From Streptomyces sp. 35G-GA-8 (GTDB lineage: Bacteria; Actinomycetota; Actinomycetes; Streptomycetales; Streptomycetaceae): DNA of 64,000 bases. Where the stretch lies: the NCBI RefSeq assembly GCF_023534745.1, contig NZ_JAMHJQ010000002.1, forward strand, positions 257,761 through 321,760, written 5' to 3'. Below, piece by piece: positions 23,780-32,383 of this stretch (position 1 is its first letter; each line of letters begins with the position of its first letter). A program made the position numbers and the translations under genes. The notes beneath the pieces were generated by a model. That model saw only the letters and a program-made list of their open reading frames with translations, ran no database searches and had not been told where the DNA came from.

Positions 23780-25327
23780 TCAGGCCAGCGGCCCGGTCAC
23801 CGGCTCGACCGCGGCGACGAGCCCGCCCCCGCGCACGAACGCGTCGGCCCCGGCGAGATCGGGCGCCAGGAAGCGGTCAGGACCGGGCCCCTCGACGCCC
23901 GCCGCGCGCAGGCCGTCGATGGCCGCCTGGGAGGCGGGCGCGGGCGTCAGGCCCGTACGCAGCTCGATCGCGCGCGTCGCCGCGTACAGCTCCACGGCGA
24001 TCACGCGGGTCAGATTGTCGACGGCGGTACGGAGCTTGCGCGCCGCCGACCAGCCCATGGAGACATGGTCCTCCTGCATCGCGGACGAGGGGATCGAGTC
24101 GACCGAGGCCGGCACCGCGAGCCGCTTCATCTCACTGACCAGGGCGGCCTGGGTGTACTGGGCGATCATCAGCCCCGAGTCGACACCCGGGTCGTCGGCG
24201 AGGAAGGGCGGCAGCCCGTGCGAGCGGTTCTTGTCCAGGAGCCGGTCCGTACGGCGCTCGGCGATGGACCCGAGGTCGGCCGCGGCGATCGCCAGGAAGT
24301 CCAGCACATACGCCACCGGGGCGCCGTGGAAGTTGCCGTTGGACTCCACCCGGCCGTCCGGCAGCACCACGGGGTTGTCGACCGCCGACGCGAGCTCACG
24401 CTCGGCCACGACACTCGCGTACGCCAGCGTGTCCCGGCCCGCGCCCGCGACCTGCGGGGCGCAGCGCACGGAGTAGGCGTCCTGGACCCGGGGGGCCTCG
24501 TCCTGCTGGAAGTGCCCGGTCAGCCCGGACCCGGCGAGCACCCGCAGCATATTGGCGGCGCTGTCGCCCTGGCCCGGGTGCGGGCGGATGGCGTGCAGCT
24601 CGGGAGCGAGGACCTTGGCGGTACCGAGCAGGGCCTCCAGGCTCAGCGCGGCGGTGATGTCGGCGCAGGTGTAGAGCCGCTTCAGATCGGCGATCGCCAT
24701 GACCAGCATGCCGAGCATGCCGTCGGTCCCGTTGAGCAGGGCGAGCCCTTCCTTCTCCCGCAGCTCCACCGGCTCGATCCCGTGCGCGGCGAGCAGCTCG
24801 CCCGCGGGCCGCACGACGCCGTCGGGGCCCTCCGCGTCGCCTTCGCCCATGAGGGTCAGCGCGCAGTGGGAGAGCGGCGCGAGATCCCCGGAGCAGCCGA
24901 GCGAGCCGAACTCGTGCACCACGGGCGTGATCCCCGCGTTCAGCACGTCGGCCATGGTCTGCGCCACGCCGGGGCGCACGCCGGTGCGCCCTGACGCGAC
25001 GGTCTTGAGCCGCAGGAACATCAATGCCCGTACGACGTCCCGCTCGACGCGGGGGCCCATGCCGGCGGCGTGCGACCGCACGATATTGCGCTGGAGCCGG
25101 CCCCGGAGATCCTGGCTGATCCACCGGGTCGCGAGCGCCCCGAACCCGGTGGAGACCCCATAGACCGGCTCGGGCTTGGCGGCCAGCGCGTCCACGACCT
25201 CCCGAGCGGCGGCGAGCGCGTCGAGCGCCTCGACGGAGAGCTCGACGCGGGCGTGCCCCCGGGCGACGGCGACCACGTCCTCGGCGGTCGTCCCGGACGT
25301 CCCCACCACGACAGTGTGCATATCCAT
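23780..25327 (-). CDS. hutH: Histidine ammonia-lyase
   Basis: A 515-aa first enzyme of histidine degradation, giving urocanate and ammonia. The segment that forms the MIO electrophile is GSLGCSGDLAPL; the triad reads Cys145-Ser146-Gly147 instead of the textbook Ala-Ser-Gly. YGVSTGFGALA, QRNIVRSHAAG, NGNFHGAPVAY and QEDHVSMGWSAARKL are the other family blocks. The start MDMHTVVVG at 25327 is supported by a leaderless promoter (GTGACA-17-TACGCT, then 7 nt). A long palindromic repeat (R1) begins 59 nt upstream. Confidence 0.95.
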   Translation of the reverse strand: MDMHTVVVGTSGTTAEDVVAVARGHARVELSVEALDALAAAREVVDALAAKPEPVYGVSTGFGALATRWISQDLRGRLQRNIVRSHAAGMGPRVERDVVRALMFLRLKTVASGRTGVRPGVAQTMADVLNAGITPVVHEFGSLGCSGDLAPLSHCALTLMGEGDAEGPDGVVRPAGELLAAHGIEPVELREKEGLALLNGTDGMLGMLVMAIADLKRLYTCADITAALSLEALLGTAKVLAPELHAIRPHPGQGDSAANMLRVLAGSGLTGHFQQDEAPRVQDAYSVRCAPQVAGAGRDTLAYASVVAERELASAVDNPVVLPDGRVESNGNFHGAPVAYVLDFLAIAAADLGSIAERRTDRLLDKNRSHGLPPFLADDPGVDSGLMIAQYTQAALVSEMKRLAVPASVDSIPSSAMQEDHVSMGWSAARKLRTAVDNLTRVIAVELYAATRAIELRTGLTPAPASQAAIDGLRAAGVEGPGPDRFLAPDLAGADAFVRGGGLVAAVEPVTGPLA

Positions 25328-25334
25328 ATTCAGG

Positions 25335-25363
25335 AGCGTACGGACTGAATCTAACCGTGTCAC
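25335..25363 (-). promoter_or_regulatory. hutH promoter, leaderless
   Basis: On the minus strand, -35 GTGACA (25363-25358), 17-bp spacer, -10 TACGCT (25340-25335), then 7 nt to the hutH ATG at 25327. The -35 matches TTGACA at five of six positions. Confidence 0.65.
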
Positions 25364-25386
25364 TAGCGGTACGGGTGTCGTCGTCG

Positions 25387-25542
25387 GCCGGGGGCCGGGG
25401 CCTCCGGAGGTACATGTCCGGACGGCACGATTTACGGCGCGACCCTGCCCAAACGATGGTTCGGGCGTCCACGCGCCACAAATCACGCTTTAGTGTCCGG
25501 ACACGCACCTCCTCCGACCCCGACCCCCTCCCCCCGGTGGTC
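25387..25542 (-). repeat. Long-hairpin repeat R1 (type A, inverted)
   Basis: A 156-bp intergenic palindromic element that reads, on the minus strand, like R4 and R5. From outside in it has GGAGGTGCGTGTCCGGAC pairing with GTCCGGACATGTACCTCC, then GCGTGATTTGTGGCGCG pairing with CGCGCCGTAAATCGTGC (all mismatches are G-T wobbles), around a ~30-nt loop. Fills most of the hutH upstream region, head to head with R2. Confidence 0.85.
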
Positions 25543-25570
25543 GCACTCGCCCTCGCGGTCGGCCGGGCCA

Positions 25571-25756
25571 GTCGGTGACGGGCGGTGAAGGGGGGCGCGC
25601 AGGGATCGTGTCCGGGACGTAGAGCGTGATTTGTGGCGCGCGAACGCCCGAACGAACGACAGGCCAGAACCGCGCCGTAAATCATGCAGTCCCGGACGCG
25701 AACCCGGAGCGACCACCGGCAACAACCCGCACACAACCACCGGCCCCAGCCAAAAC
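25571..25756 (+). repeat. Long-hairpin repeat R2 (type B)
   Basis: A 186-bp copy that shares the core GCGTGATTTGTGGCGCG...CGCGCCGTAAATCATGC with type A but has the outer stem GTCCGGGAC / GTCCCGGAC, one base pair longer, and different flanks. Its right end, CCACCGGCCCCAGCCAAAAC, is shared with R3. It abuts the stop codon of the diguanylate cyclase gene (25758-25756). Confidence 0.85.
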
Positions 25757-26925
25757 TACGACCCCCCGCCGGAAGGCGCATCGCGGAAGCGTCTGCGGTC
25801 CCCGTCCCCCCGCACCGGCGGCGCGTCCGCCAGCCTCAGCACCGCCCCGTCCCGCCCCGCCACCACCGGCCCCCCCGCCCGCGCCGCCTTCGCCCGGTAC
25901 TGCGCCGCGTCCGCCAGGCGGAACAGCCGTCGCGCCGACGGCACCTCCCCGATCGGATCCCCCGTCGACGCGATCCCGCACGCCACGCCCTCGCCCAGGT
26001 CCAGCGCGGCCGCCCGCTCGCACAGCTCCGCCGCCACCGCCAGCACCTCGTCCGAGGTGGGCCCCACCGTCAGCAGACAGAACTCGTCCCCGCCGAGGCG
26101 TGCCACCAGCGCGCCGGGCAGCCGCGCGCCGCAGACGGACAGCAGCGTGGCGAACCGTTCCAGCAGGCGGTCACCGGCCGCGTGGCCCTGGGTGTCGTTG
26201 ACCCTCTTGAGGCCGTTGAGGTCGCAGACGACCAGGCTGACGACGGCCCCCTCCTGCCGGTGGCGCCCGATCGCCTCGTCGAGCCGTACATCGACCGCGC
26301 GACGGTTCGCGAGGCCCGTCAGCGGGTCGGTGAAGGCGAGTCGGCGGACCTCTTCCAGGCGCTCGGTCTGGGCGATCCCCGCCGCCACCACCGACGCGAT
26401 GACGGTCGCGAAATCCGCGTCGGCCGCGTCGAACAGCGGGGCTTCCGGGGGTCTGGCCACATACAGCTCGCCCCACGCCCGGCCGTGCAGCACGATCGGC
26501 GCGACGACACAGCAGCCACGGCCGCGCCTGCGCAGCGCGGCCACGCGCTGGTGGTTGTAGCCGGGCCCGCCTGACACCCCCGGCGCCGGTACGACCGCCG
26601 GCCCCGCCGCGGTCTCGACCCACGCCTGCGGGCCGCCGCCCGCCGCCCACCGCCCGTGCAGGAACTCCGCGATCTCGGGGAACTCGTGCACGGGGTACGT
26701 CTCGTCCTTGGGGAACTCCTCCTCCCCCGCGACCCGCGCCCCCGTGTTCACCAGCACCCTGAGATGCCCGAGTTCCCGCTCCCACGACGACAGCGCCGCG
26801 AAGCTCCCCCCGAGCGCCTCCAGCGCGCCGTGCGCGGCGGCCCGCCAGGACTCGATCGCCGTAGGGGCCGCCGCCATCGCCTGAGACAGTTCCACTATGG
26901 CGCGCAGTCGCCCATCCACTCCCAT
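25756..26925 (-). CDS. GAF-GGDEF diguanylate cyclase
   Basis: A 389-aa cytoplasmic signalling enzyme predicted to make cyclic di-GMP, which controls the switch from vegetative growth to sporulation in Streptomyces. A GAF-like sensor domain occupies about residues 5-185. The GGDEF domain (about 195-350) has the intact active site GGDEF at 278-282 and the family start FTDPLTGLANRRA. The RxxD inhibitory site usually five residues before GGDEF is not present (RLPG there), so product feedback may be absent. In gene order it corresponds to the S. coelicolor GGDEF gene beside hutH (recall). A TAAGCT box 6 nt before ATG 26925 suggests a leaderless transcript. Confidence 0.88.
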   Translation of the reverse strand: MGVDGRLRAIVELSQAMAAAPTAIESWRAAAHGALEALGGSFAALSSWERELGHLRVLVNTGARVAGEEEFPKDETYPVHEFPEIAEFLHGRWAAGGGPQAWVETAAGPAVVPAPGVSGGPGYNHQRVAALRRRGRGCCVVAPIVLHGRAWGELYVARPPEAPLFDAADADFATVIASVVAAGIAQTERLEEVRRLAFTDPLTGLANRRAVDVRLDEAIGRHRQEGAVVSLVVCDLNGLKRVNDTQGHAAGDRLLERFATLLSVCGARLPGALVARLGGDEFCLLTVGPTSDEVLAVAAELCERAAALDLGEGVACGIASTGDPIGEVPSARRLFRLADAAQYRAKAARAGGPVVAGRDGAVLRLADAPPVRGDGDRRRFRDAPSGGGS

Positions 26926-27006
26926 CGCCCCAGCTTAAGACGGTTTGAGGGGATTTGATCATCTGGCGGGATGGGGGATCGTTGCGCGTTCACCCACAGG
27001 GCGCGT

Positions 27007-27816
27007 TCACTCTCCGGGCCACTGCGGCTTCCGCTTCTCGTTGAACGCGGCGACCCCTTCCGCCCGGTCCCCGGAGAACGCGACGGACCGCCACGCGGCG
27101 TCCTCGACCTCAAGCCCCGCCCGCAGATCGAGCCCGTGCCCGAGCCGCAGCGCGCGCTTGGCGGCGCGCAGGCCGACGGGCGAGTTGGCGGCGATACGGC
27201 CGGCCAGGGCCAGGGCCTCGTCCCGGTCGGCGCCCTCGTCCACCAGCTGGTCGACGAGTCCCAGCGCCGCCGCCTCGGCGGCGGCCACCCGCCGTGCGGT
27301 GAAGACCAGTTCGGCGGCGCGCGCGGCGCCGACCCGGCGCGGCAGCAGCTGCGTACCCCCGCCGCCGGGGATCACCCCGACCGACACCTCGGGCAGCCCC
27401 ACGACCGCCGTGGAATCCGCGACGATCAGATCGCAGGCGAGCGCCAGCTCGAAGCCGCCGCCCAGCGCGAAGCCGTGTACCGCCGCGACGGTCGGCATCG
27501 GCAGTTCCAGTACGCCGGTGTACGCGGCCCGCGCGGTCGGCCGCTGGCGCAGGAGTTCGGCGTCGCTGAAGGAGTTGCGCTCCTTGAGGTCCGCGCCGAC
27601 GCAGAAGGCCCGCTCGTGGGTGGAGGTCAGCACCGTGGCCCGTACGTCCCGGTCGGCGCCGAGCGCGGCGCAGGCGTTCCCGAGGGACCTGGCCAGCTCG
27701 GTGGAGACGGCGTTCATGGCCTTGGGCCGGTCCAGGGCCAGTTCCGCGACATGCCCGCCCTGCCCGTGCCGCCGTACGACGACGAACTCCCCGAACCTCT
27801 GCTCAGCCTCAGCCAT
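27007..27816 (-). CDS. Enoyl-CoA hydratase/isomerase family protein
   Basis: A 269-aa crotonase-fold enzyme. The oxyanion-hole segments are HERAFCVGADLKE and HGFALGGGFELALACDLIVA. The two acidic catalytic positions are both present (GGGFELAL and GLPEVSVGVIPGGGGTQLLPR), which supports true enoyl-CoA hydratase activity in beta-oxidation. GGGAGG precedes ATG 27816. The gene stands between two cyclic-nucleotide enzymes without overlap. Substrate chain length unknown. Confidence 0.88.
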   Translation of the reverse strand: MAEAEQRFGEFVVVRRHGQGGHVAELALDRPKAMNAVSTELARSLGNACAALGADRDVRATVLTSTHERAFCVGADLKERNSFSDAELLRQRPTARAAYTGVLELPMPTVAAVHGFALGGGFELALACDLIVADSTAVVGLPEVSVGVIPGGGGTQLLPRRVGAARAAELVFTARRVAAAEAAALGLVDQLVDEGADRDEALALAGRIAANSPVGLRAAKRALRLGHGLDLRAGLEVEDAAWRSVAFSGDRAEGVAAFNEKRKPQWPGE

Positions 27817-27904
27817 GACCGCACCCTCCCGGTTAACGACGGTTCACTTCACCGGGGCCGATCCTAGGGGGCGGCTTCGGCCCAAGGGCAGGGCCGGACA
27901 GGCC

Positions 27905-29056
27905 CTAGGTGCTCCGCCGCCCCATCAGCCAGGGCTCGACCACACCCAGACCCCGCACCGGCCGCTGCCACATCGGCTGGAGCCCGAAGCGGTACGAGGG
28001 CAGTGCCACGCCCTCCTTGTCGGCCTTCGCCGCCGCCTCCGCCGCCTGCGCCTCCGAGGCCGGGGCGTCGCCCGTGCGGATCAGCTCCTCCGCGAACGCG
28101 CCGTCGACCAGGACCGTGTCCTTCGGCGCTATCGACGTGAGCCGGCTCGCGAGGTTCACCGTCGTACCGAACACGTCACCCATCCGCGTCGTGACCGTCC
28201 CGAACGCGATCCCGACGCGCAGCGCCGGCATCGACTCGTCATGGGTCATGGTCTCTATCAGGCGCAGCGCTATCTCCGCGGCCGTTCCCGCGTCGTCCGC
28301 CGCGAACAGGACCTCGTCGCCCAGGGTCTTGATCAGCCGGCCGCCGTGCGCGGCGACGAGGTCGGCGGCGGTCGTCTCGAACGCCTCGACCAGCTCGCCG
28401 AGCTCCTCCTCCTCCAGCCGCCGGGTCAGCCGGGTGAACCCGACGAGGTCGGCGAAGCCGACGGCGAGCCGGCGGTCGACCATCTCGTCGTCGTCCGCGG
28501 CCTGGACGACACGGCCCGTGGCGGCGGCGAGCTGGCGCCGCCACACATAGACGAGGAACTCCTCCAGCTCGGGCAGGAGCAGTTCCACCAGCGGGTAGGT
28601 GACTTCGGTACGGGTCATGCCGGGCTCGGGCGGCTCGGTCAGGCCCTCCAGGAAGGAATCGATCTGCCACTCCGCCAGCCGGGCGGTGGTCTGCCCGGTC
28701 GAGCGGGCGACCTGGATCGCCATCGGCTCGCTGAGCAGCCCCGCCTCCACCAGACCGGCGAGCCGCCGCAGGGCCAGTACGTCCGCCTCCGTGAGCGCCT
28801 TGGCCTGGCCGATGTCGGCGAAGCCCATGGCGCGCCAGAAGCGGGAGGCGAGGTCCATCGAGACCCCGGCGGTACGGGCGGCCTGGAAGGCGGTGTAGCG
28901 GCGGTCGGCGCCGAGGATGAGCTGTTCGAGGCGGATGGCCAGCGGGTCGTCGGACGGCTCGGCCGTGTGGTCGACGACATGGTGGGGAGTGGGGTGTGCC
29001 GAAGACTCCGACGGCGGCTGCGCGTCCTCGCCGGAAGTCGAATCGTCGACGGTCAC
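27905..29056 (-). CDS. cya: Class III adenylate cyclase
   Basis: A 383-aa soluble cyclase that makes cAMP. An N-terminal regulatory region (about 1-200) with a pH-sensor-like helical domain (RLEQLILGADRRYTAFQAARTAGVSMDLASRFWRAMGFAD) leads into the cyclase homology domain: VGFADLVGFTRLT (metal Asp), LIKTLGDEVLFAA (second Asp) and VFGTTVNLASRLTSIA (Asn and Arg of the active site). Streptomyces cya affects germination through Crp (known). GTG 29056 is chosen because AGGAGG lies 6 nt upstream. Confidence 0.9.
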   Translation of the reverse strand: MTVDDSTSGEDAQPPSESSAHPTPHHVVDHTAEPSDDPLAIRLEQLILGADRRYTAFQAARTAGVSMDLASRFWRAMGFADIGQAKALTEADVLALRRLAGLVEAGLLSEPMAIQVARSTGQTTARLAEWQIDSFLEGLTEPPEPGMTRTEVTYPLVELLLPELEEFLVYVWRRQLAAATGRVVQAADDDEMVDRRLAVGFADLVGFTRLTRRLEEEELGELVEAFETTAADLVAAHGGRLIKTLGDEVLFAADDAGTAAEIALRLIETMTHDESMPALRVGIAFGTVTTRMGDVFGTTVNLASRLTSIAPKDTVLVDGAFAEELIRTGDAPASEAQAAEAAAKADKEGVALPSYRFGLQPMWQRPVRGLGVVEPWLMGRRST

Positions 29057-29290
29057 CGGCCGCCTCCTGCCCGTTCCCTGCGCACTGCCCTGCCGATCTG
29101 TCGTGGACCGCCTCAACGATACGGCAGATGTGCGCTGGCTCACGTATCGCGGGGGCACCCGGATCGGGGCGCGACGGTCCGGTCACGGGCCGTCGCCAGT
29201 GGCCGCACGAGGGCCGGCCCGGCGACGGGTGCCATGTGCACTTTGCATATGCCCACACCGGAGGACGAGCCCCCGGATCCGCCCGCGAGT

Positions 29291-30169
29291 TCAGGCGACC
29301 GGCCGCAGATGGACGATGTCGCCCGCGCCGACCGGATGCCGGGCGCCGTCCTCCGTGGTGACCACCAGCCGTCCGTCGCCGTCCACGGCCACCGCCTCAC
29401 CGACCAGCTCGCGATCGCCCGGCAGGACCGCGCGTACGGTGCGGCCCAGCGTCGCGCACCCCGCCGCGTACGCCTCCTGGAGCCGGGACGCGGCCGGATC
29501 GCCGCCCGCCTCGCGCCACTCCCCGTACCACCGCTCCAGCGCCCGCAGGACCCCGCGCAGCAGGGTGTCGCGGTCGAGGGAGACCGCGTTCGCCAGGGCC
29601 AGCGAACCGGCCGCCGGTACGGGCAGTTCCGCCGCGTGCAGCGAGACATTCACGCCGACACCCACCACGACCGCGTCGTCCCCCGCCCGCTCCGCGAGGA
29701 TCCCGCCGGCCTTCCGCTCCTCGCCGCCCACGGTCACCAGCAGGTCATTGGGCCATTTGAGTGCCGTGTCCACGCCCGCGGCCCGCGCCAGCCCGGTCGC
29801 GACGGCCACTCCGGTCAGCAGCGGCAGCCAGCCGTAGCGGTGGACGGGTACCCCGGGGCCGGGCCGGAGCAGTACGGAGAAGAAGAGCCCGGAGCGCGCC
29901 GGCGCGGTCCAGCGCCGGTCCAGCCGGCCGCGGCCCGCCGTCTGCTCCTCGGCGATCAGTACGGTGCCCTCCGGCGCCCCCGGTGTGCCGTCCGCCCCCG
30001 GCCTGGCCCGCGCGGACAGATCGGAGTTGGTGGATCCGGTGGCGGTGACCACGTCGAGCGAGCTCCACAGCCCGTCGGGCCGGATCAGCCCGCGGCGCAG
30101 CGCGCGTTCGTTCAGCGGGGGGCGTTCGAGGTCGGACCAGCGGCTCTCGGGTGCATGGGGATCCGTCAT
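29291..30169 (-). CDS. birA: Biotin-protein ligase
   Basis: A 292-aa enzyme that attaches biotin to carrier lysines, here probably the AccA2 BCCP domain. The core has the family motif [26 protein letters not shown] (GRGRxxR binds biotinyl-AMP) and KWPNDLLV, plus a C-terminal SH3-like domain ([20 protein letters not shown]). It lacks the N-terminal DNA-binding domain of E. coli BirA, so no repressor role is expected. ATG 30169 lies 7 nt after a TAGGGT box. Divergent from pccB, 118 bp apart. Confidence 0.92.
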   Translation of the reverse strand: MTDPHAPESRWSDLERPPLNERALRRGLIRPDGLWSSLDVVTATGSTNSDLSARARPGADGTPGAPEGTVLIAEEQTAGRGRLDRRWTAPARSGLFFSVLLRPGPGVPVHRYGWLPLLTGVAVATGLARAAGVDTALKWPNDLLVTVGGEERKAGGILAERAGDDAVVVGVGVNVSLHAAELPVPAAGSLALANAVSLDRDTLLRGVLRALERWYGEWREAGGDPAASRLQEAYAAGCATLGRTVRAVLPGDRELVGEAVAVDGDGRLVVTTEDGARHPVGAGDIVHLRPVA

Positions 30170-30176
30170 GCAAGCC

Positions 30177-30182
30177 ACCCTA
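30177..30182 (-). promoter_or_regulatory. -10 box for leaderless birA
   Basis: TAGGGT on the minus strand, 7 nt before the birA ATG; no convincing -35. Confidence 0.4.
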
Positions 30183-30287
30183 GGTGTGGCCAACACCGCA
30201 CTGCCGAACGGTATCCGCGCCGATACCCTACGGATCAGTAGCACCCGGAACACCCGCATCCGTGAACCCGCAGGGAGCCGCATCCCG

Positions 30288-31901
30288 ATGTCCGAGCCGG
30301 AAAACGCCCGAGGAATCCCCCACGGAACCGCCGCCCACACCACCGCGGGCAAGATCGCGGATCTCCAGCGGCGCATCGAGGAAGCCACGCACGCGGGTTC
30401 CGCGCGCGCCGTGGAGAAGCAGCACGCCAAGGGCAAGCTGACGGCCCGCGAACGGGTGGATCTGCTGCTCGACGAGGGGTCCTTCGTCGAACTGGACGAG
30501 TTCGCCAGGCACCGCTCCACCAATTTCGGCATCGAGAAGAACCGCCCGTACGGCGACGGGGTCGTCACCGGCTACGGCACGGTCGACGGCCGTCCGGTCT
30601 GTGTCTACTCGCAGGACTTCACGATCTTCGGCGGCTCGCTCGGCGAGGTCTACGGCGAGAAGATCGTGAAGGTCATGGACTTCGCGCTGAAGACCGGATG
30701 TCCGGTCATCGGCATCAACGACGGCGGCGGCGCCCGGATCCAGGAGGGCGTGGTCGCCCTCGGCCTCTTCGCCGAGATCTTCCGCCGCAATGTGCACGCC
30801 TCGGGCGTCGTACCGCAGATCAGCCTGATCGTCGGCCCGTGCGCGGGCGGCGCGGTCTACTCCCCCGCGATCACCGACTTCACGGTGATGGTCGACCAGA
30901 CCTCGCACATGTTCATCACGGGTCCCGATGTCATCAAGACGGTGACCGGCGAGGACGTGGGCTTCGAGGAGCTGGGCGGCGCCCGTACGCACAACACGAC
31001 CTCCGGCGTCGCGCACCACATGGCGGGCGACGAGAAGGACGCCATCGAGTACGTCAAGTCCCTGCTGTCGTACCTCCCCTCGAACAACCTGTCCGAGCCG
31101 CCCGCCTTCCCCGAGGTGGCGGAGCTGGCGACGACGGACGAGGACCGCGAGCTGGACACGCTGATCCCGGACTCCGCGAACCAGCCGTACGACATGCACG
31201 CGGCCATCGAGCACGTACTGGACGACGCCGAATTCCTGGAGACCCAGGCGCTGTTCGCGCCGAACATCATCACCGGCTTCGGCCGGGTCGAGGGTTTCCC
31301 GGTCGGGATCGTGGCGAACCAGCCGATGCAGTTCGCGGGCTGTCTGGACATCAACGCCTCCGAGAAGGCCGCGCGGTTCGTCCGTACGTGCGACGCCTTC
31401 AACGTCCCGGTGCTGACCTTCGTGGACGTCCCCGGGTTCCTGCCGGGGGTCGACCAGGAGTACGGCGGCATCATCCGGCGCGGCGCCAAGCTGATCTACG
31501 CGTACGCCGAGGCCACGGTCCCGCTGATCACGGTGATCACCCGCAAGGCGTTCGGCGGCGCGTACGACGTCATGGGCTCCAAGCATCTGGGCGCCGACCT
31601 CAATGTGGCCTGGCCGACCGCGCAGATCGCGGTGATGGGCGCGCAGGGCGCGGTGAACATCCTGCACCGCCGCACGATCGCGGCGGCCGGTGATGTGACG
31701 GCGCAGGAGGAGACGCGCGCCGAACTGATCCAGCAGTACGAGGACACGCTGCTCAATCCGTACGCGGCGGCCGAGCGCGGCTATGTCGACGCGGTCATCA
31801 TGCCGTCGGAGACCCGGGCGCACATCGTCAAGGGCCTGCGTCAGCTGCGGACGAAGCGGGAAAGCCTGCCTCCGAAGAAGCACGGCAACATCCCCCTGTA
31901 G
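30288..31901 (+). CDS. pccB: Propionyl-CoA carboxylase beta (carboxyltransferase) subunit
   Basis: A 537-aa carboxyltransferase that transfers CO2 from biotin to propionyl-CoA, supplying methylmalonyl-CoA extender units. Both crotonase-like halves are present: the N-terminal acyl-CoA site around [14 protein letters not shown] and the C-terminal biotin site around [24 protein letters not shown]. Asp427 in GGAYDVMG corresponds to the Asp that distinguishes propionyl- from acetyl-CoA-specific subunits in S. coelicolor (published for PccB Asp422). GGGAG lies about 10 nt before ATG 30288. Followed at 22 bp by pccE. Confidence 0.95.
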   Translation: MSEPENARGIPHGTAAHTTAGKIADLQRRIEEATHAGSARAVEKQHAKGKLTARERVDLLLDEGSFVELDEFARHRSTNFGIEKNRPYGDGVVTGYGTVDGRPVCVYSQDFTIFGGSLGEVYGEKIVKVMDFALKTGCPVIGINDGGGARIQEGVVALGLFAEIFRRNVHASGVVPQISLIVGPCAGGAVYSPAITDFTVMVDQTSHMFITGPDVIKTVTGEDVGFEELGGARTHNTTSGVAHHMAGDEKDAIEYVKSLLSYLPSNNLSEPPAFPEVAELATTDEDRELDTLIPDSANQPYDMHAAIEHVLDDAEFLETQALFAPNIITGFGRVEGFPVGIVANQPMQFAGCLDINASEKAARFVRTCDAFNVPVLTFVDVPGFLPGVDQEYGGIIRRGAKLIYAYAEATVPLITVITRKAFGGAYDVMGSKHLGADLNVAWPTAQIAVMGAQGAVNILHRRTIAAAGDVTAQEETRAELIQQYEDTLLNPYAAAERGYVDAVIMPSETRAHIVKGLRQLRTKRESLPPKKHGNIPL

Positions 31902-31922
31902 GACTCCGGGAAGGGCGCCGAA

Positions 31923-32129
31923 ATGATCAAGGTTGTACGAGGAAACCCGACCCGGGAGGAGCTGGCCGCCGCGCTCGCGGTGGTCCGGGCGCGCGCGGCG
32001 GCGGTGGCGGACTCACCGCCGGGCGCGGCCGAGCCCCCCGCCGAGTGGTCGGCCCCGACACGGATCGCCCGCCGCCGGCTCCCGGAGCCGGGCCCGCGGG
32101 CGTGGGCGCGTACGTACTGGCCCGGCTAG
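31923..32129 (+). CDS. pccE: Acyl-CoA carboxylase epsilon subunit
   Basis: A 68-aa protein of the actinomycete AccE/PccE family. Small epsilon subunits bind the alpha-beta complex and raise its activity. The N-terminus IKVVRGNPTREELAAALAVVRARAAA is the family signature and the C-terminus RPLPEPGPRAW..YWPG-like tail is also conserved. GGGAAGGG precedes ATG 31923. It directly follows pccB, which is the normal arrangement. Confidence 0.9.
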   Translation: MIKVVRGNPTREELAAALAVVRARAAAVADSPPGAAEPPAEWSAPTRIARRRLPEPGPRAWARTYWPG

Positions 32130-32136
32130 GACGTCA

Positions 32137-32172
32137 CCGCGGCGCCTGAGTACCCATACTCAGGCGCCGCGG
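32137..32172. terminator. Perfect 16-bp palindromic hairpin
   Basis: CCGCGGCGCCTGAGTA - ccca - TACTCAGGCGCCGCGG. Placed 7 nt after pccE and 25 nt before the next small gene, so it either ends the pcc transcript or forms part of the downstream gene's control region. Confidence 0.7.
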
Positions 32173-32197
32173 ACCGGGCGGCCGGAGTATCGGTCCC

Positions 32198-32326
32198 ATG
32201 CTGTGGTCCGACCCGGAGAACGAGCCGCCCAGGGAGATGCGCGACGCGCAGCTCATGCTGCGCCGCGCCGGGATCCTGCTCGCCCTGGCCGTGGTGGTCG
32301 CCATGATCGTGCTCGGCCTCGGCTGA
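32198..32326 (+). CDS. 42-aa single-pass membrane protein
   Basis: ATG 32198 to TGA 32326 encodes a cytoplasmic acidic/basic N-terminus (MLWSDPENEPPREMRDAQLMLRRAG) and one transmembrane helix (ILLALAVVVAMIVLGLG) at the very C-terminus, a tail-anchored topology. It resembles the short conserved streptomycete protein that some annotations call morphogenic membrane protein MmpB (from memory, not verified). CCGGAG lies upstream. Easily missed because of its length. Confidence 0.7.
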   Translation: MLWSDPENEPPREMRDAQLMLRRAGILLALAVVVAMIVLGLG

Positions 32327-32370
32327 TCACCTCCCGGTGACCTCCCCCGTACCGGCCGGACGCGGCGACC

Positions 32371-32376
32371 TACGAT
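32371..32376 (+). promoter_or_regulatory. -10 box for leaderless maf
   Basis: TACGAT is followed by exactly 7 nt and the ATG at 32384; its own ATG-like bases (32375) would otherwise be read as an earlier start. Confidence 0.45.
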
Positions 32377-32383
32377 GGCCCGC

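Noticed and set aside
26945-30241. A 1098-codon open frame on the plus strand, and many similar long open frames opposite real genes (for example 1840-3654, 12365-14113 and 15685-17958 on the minus strand)
   Set aside because: They lie opposite well-identified genes (cya, enoyl-CoA hydratase, birA, ilvA, ABC operon, ABC-F) and result from the absence of stop codons in high-GC antisense frames; their translations are Arg/Ala/Pro-rich with no family motifs.
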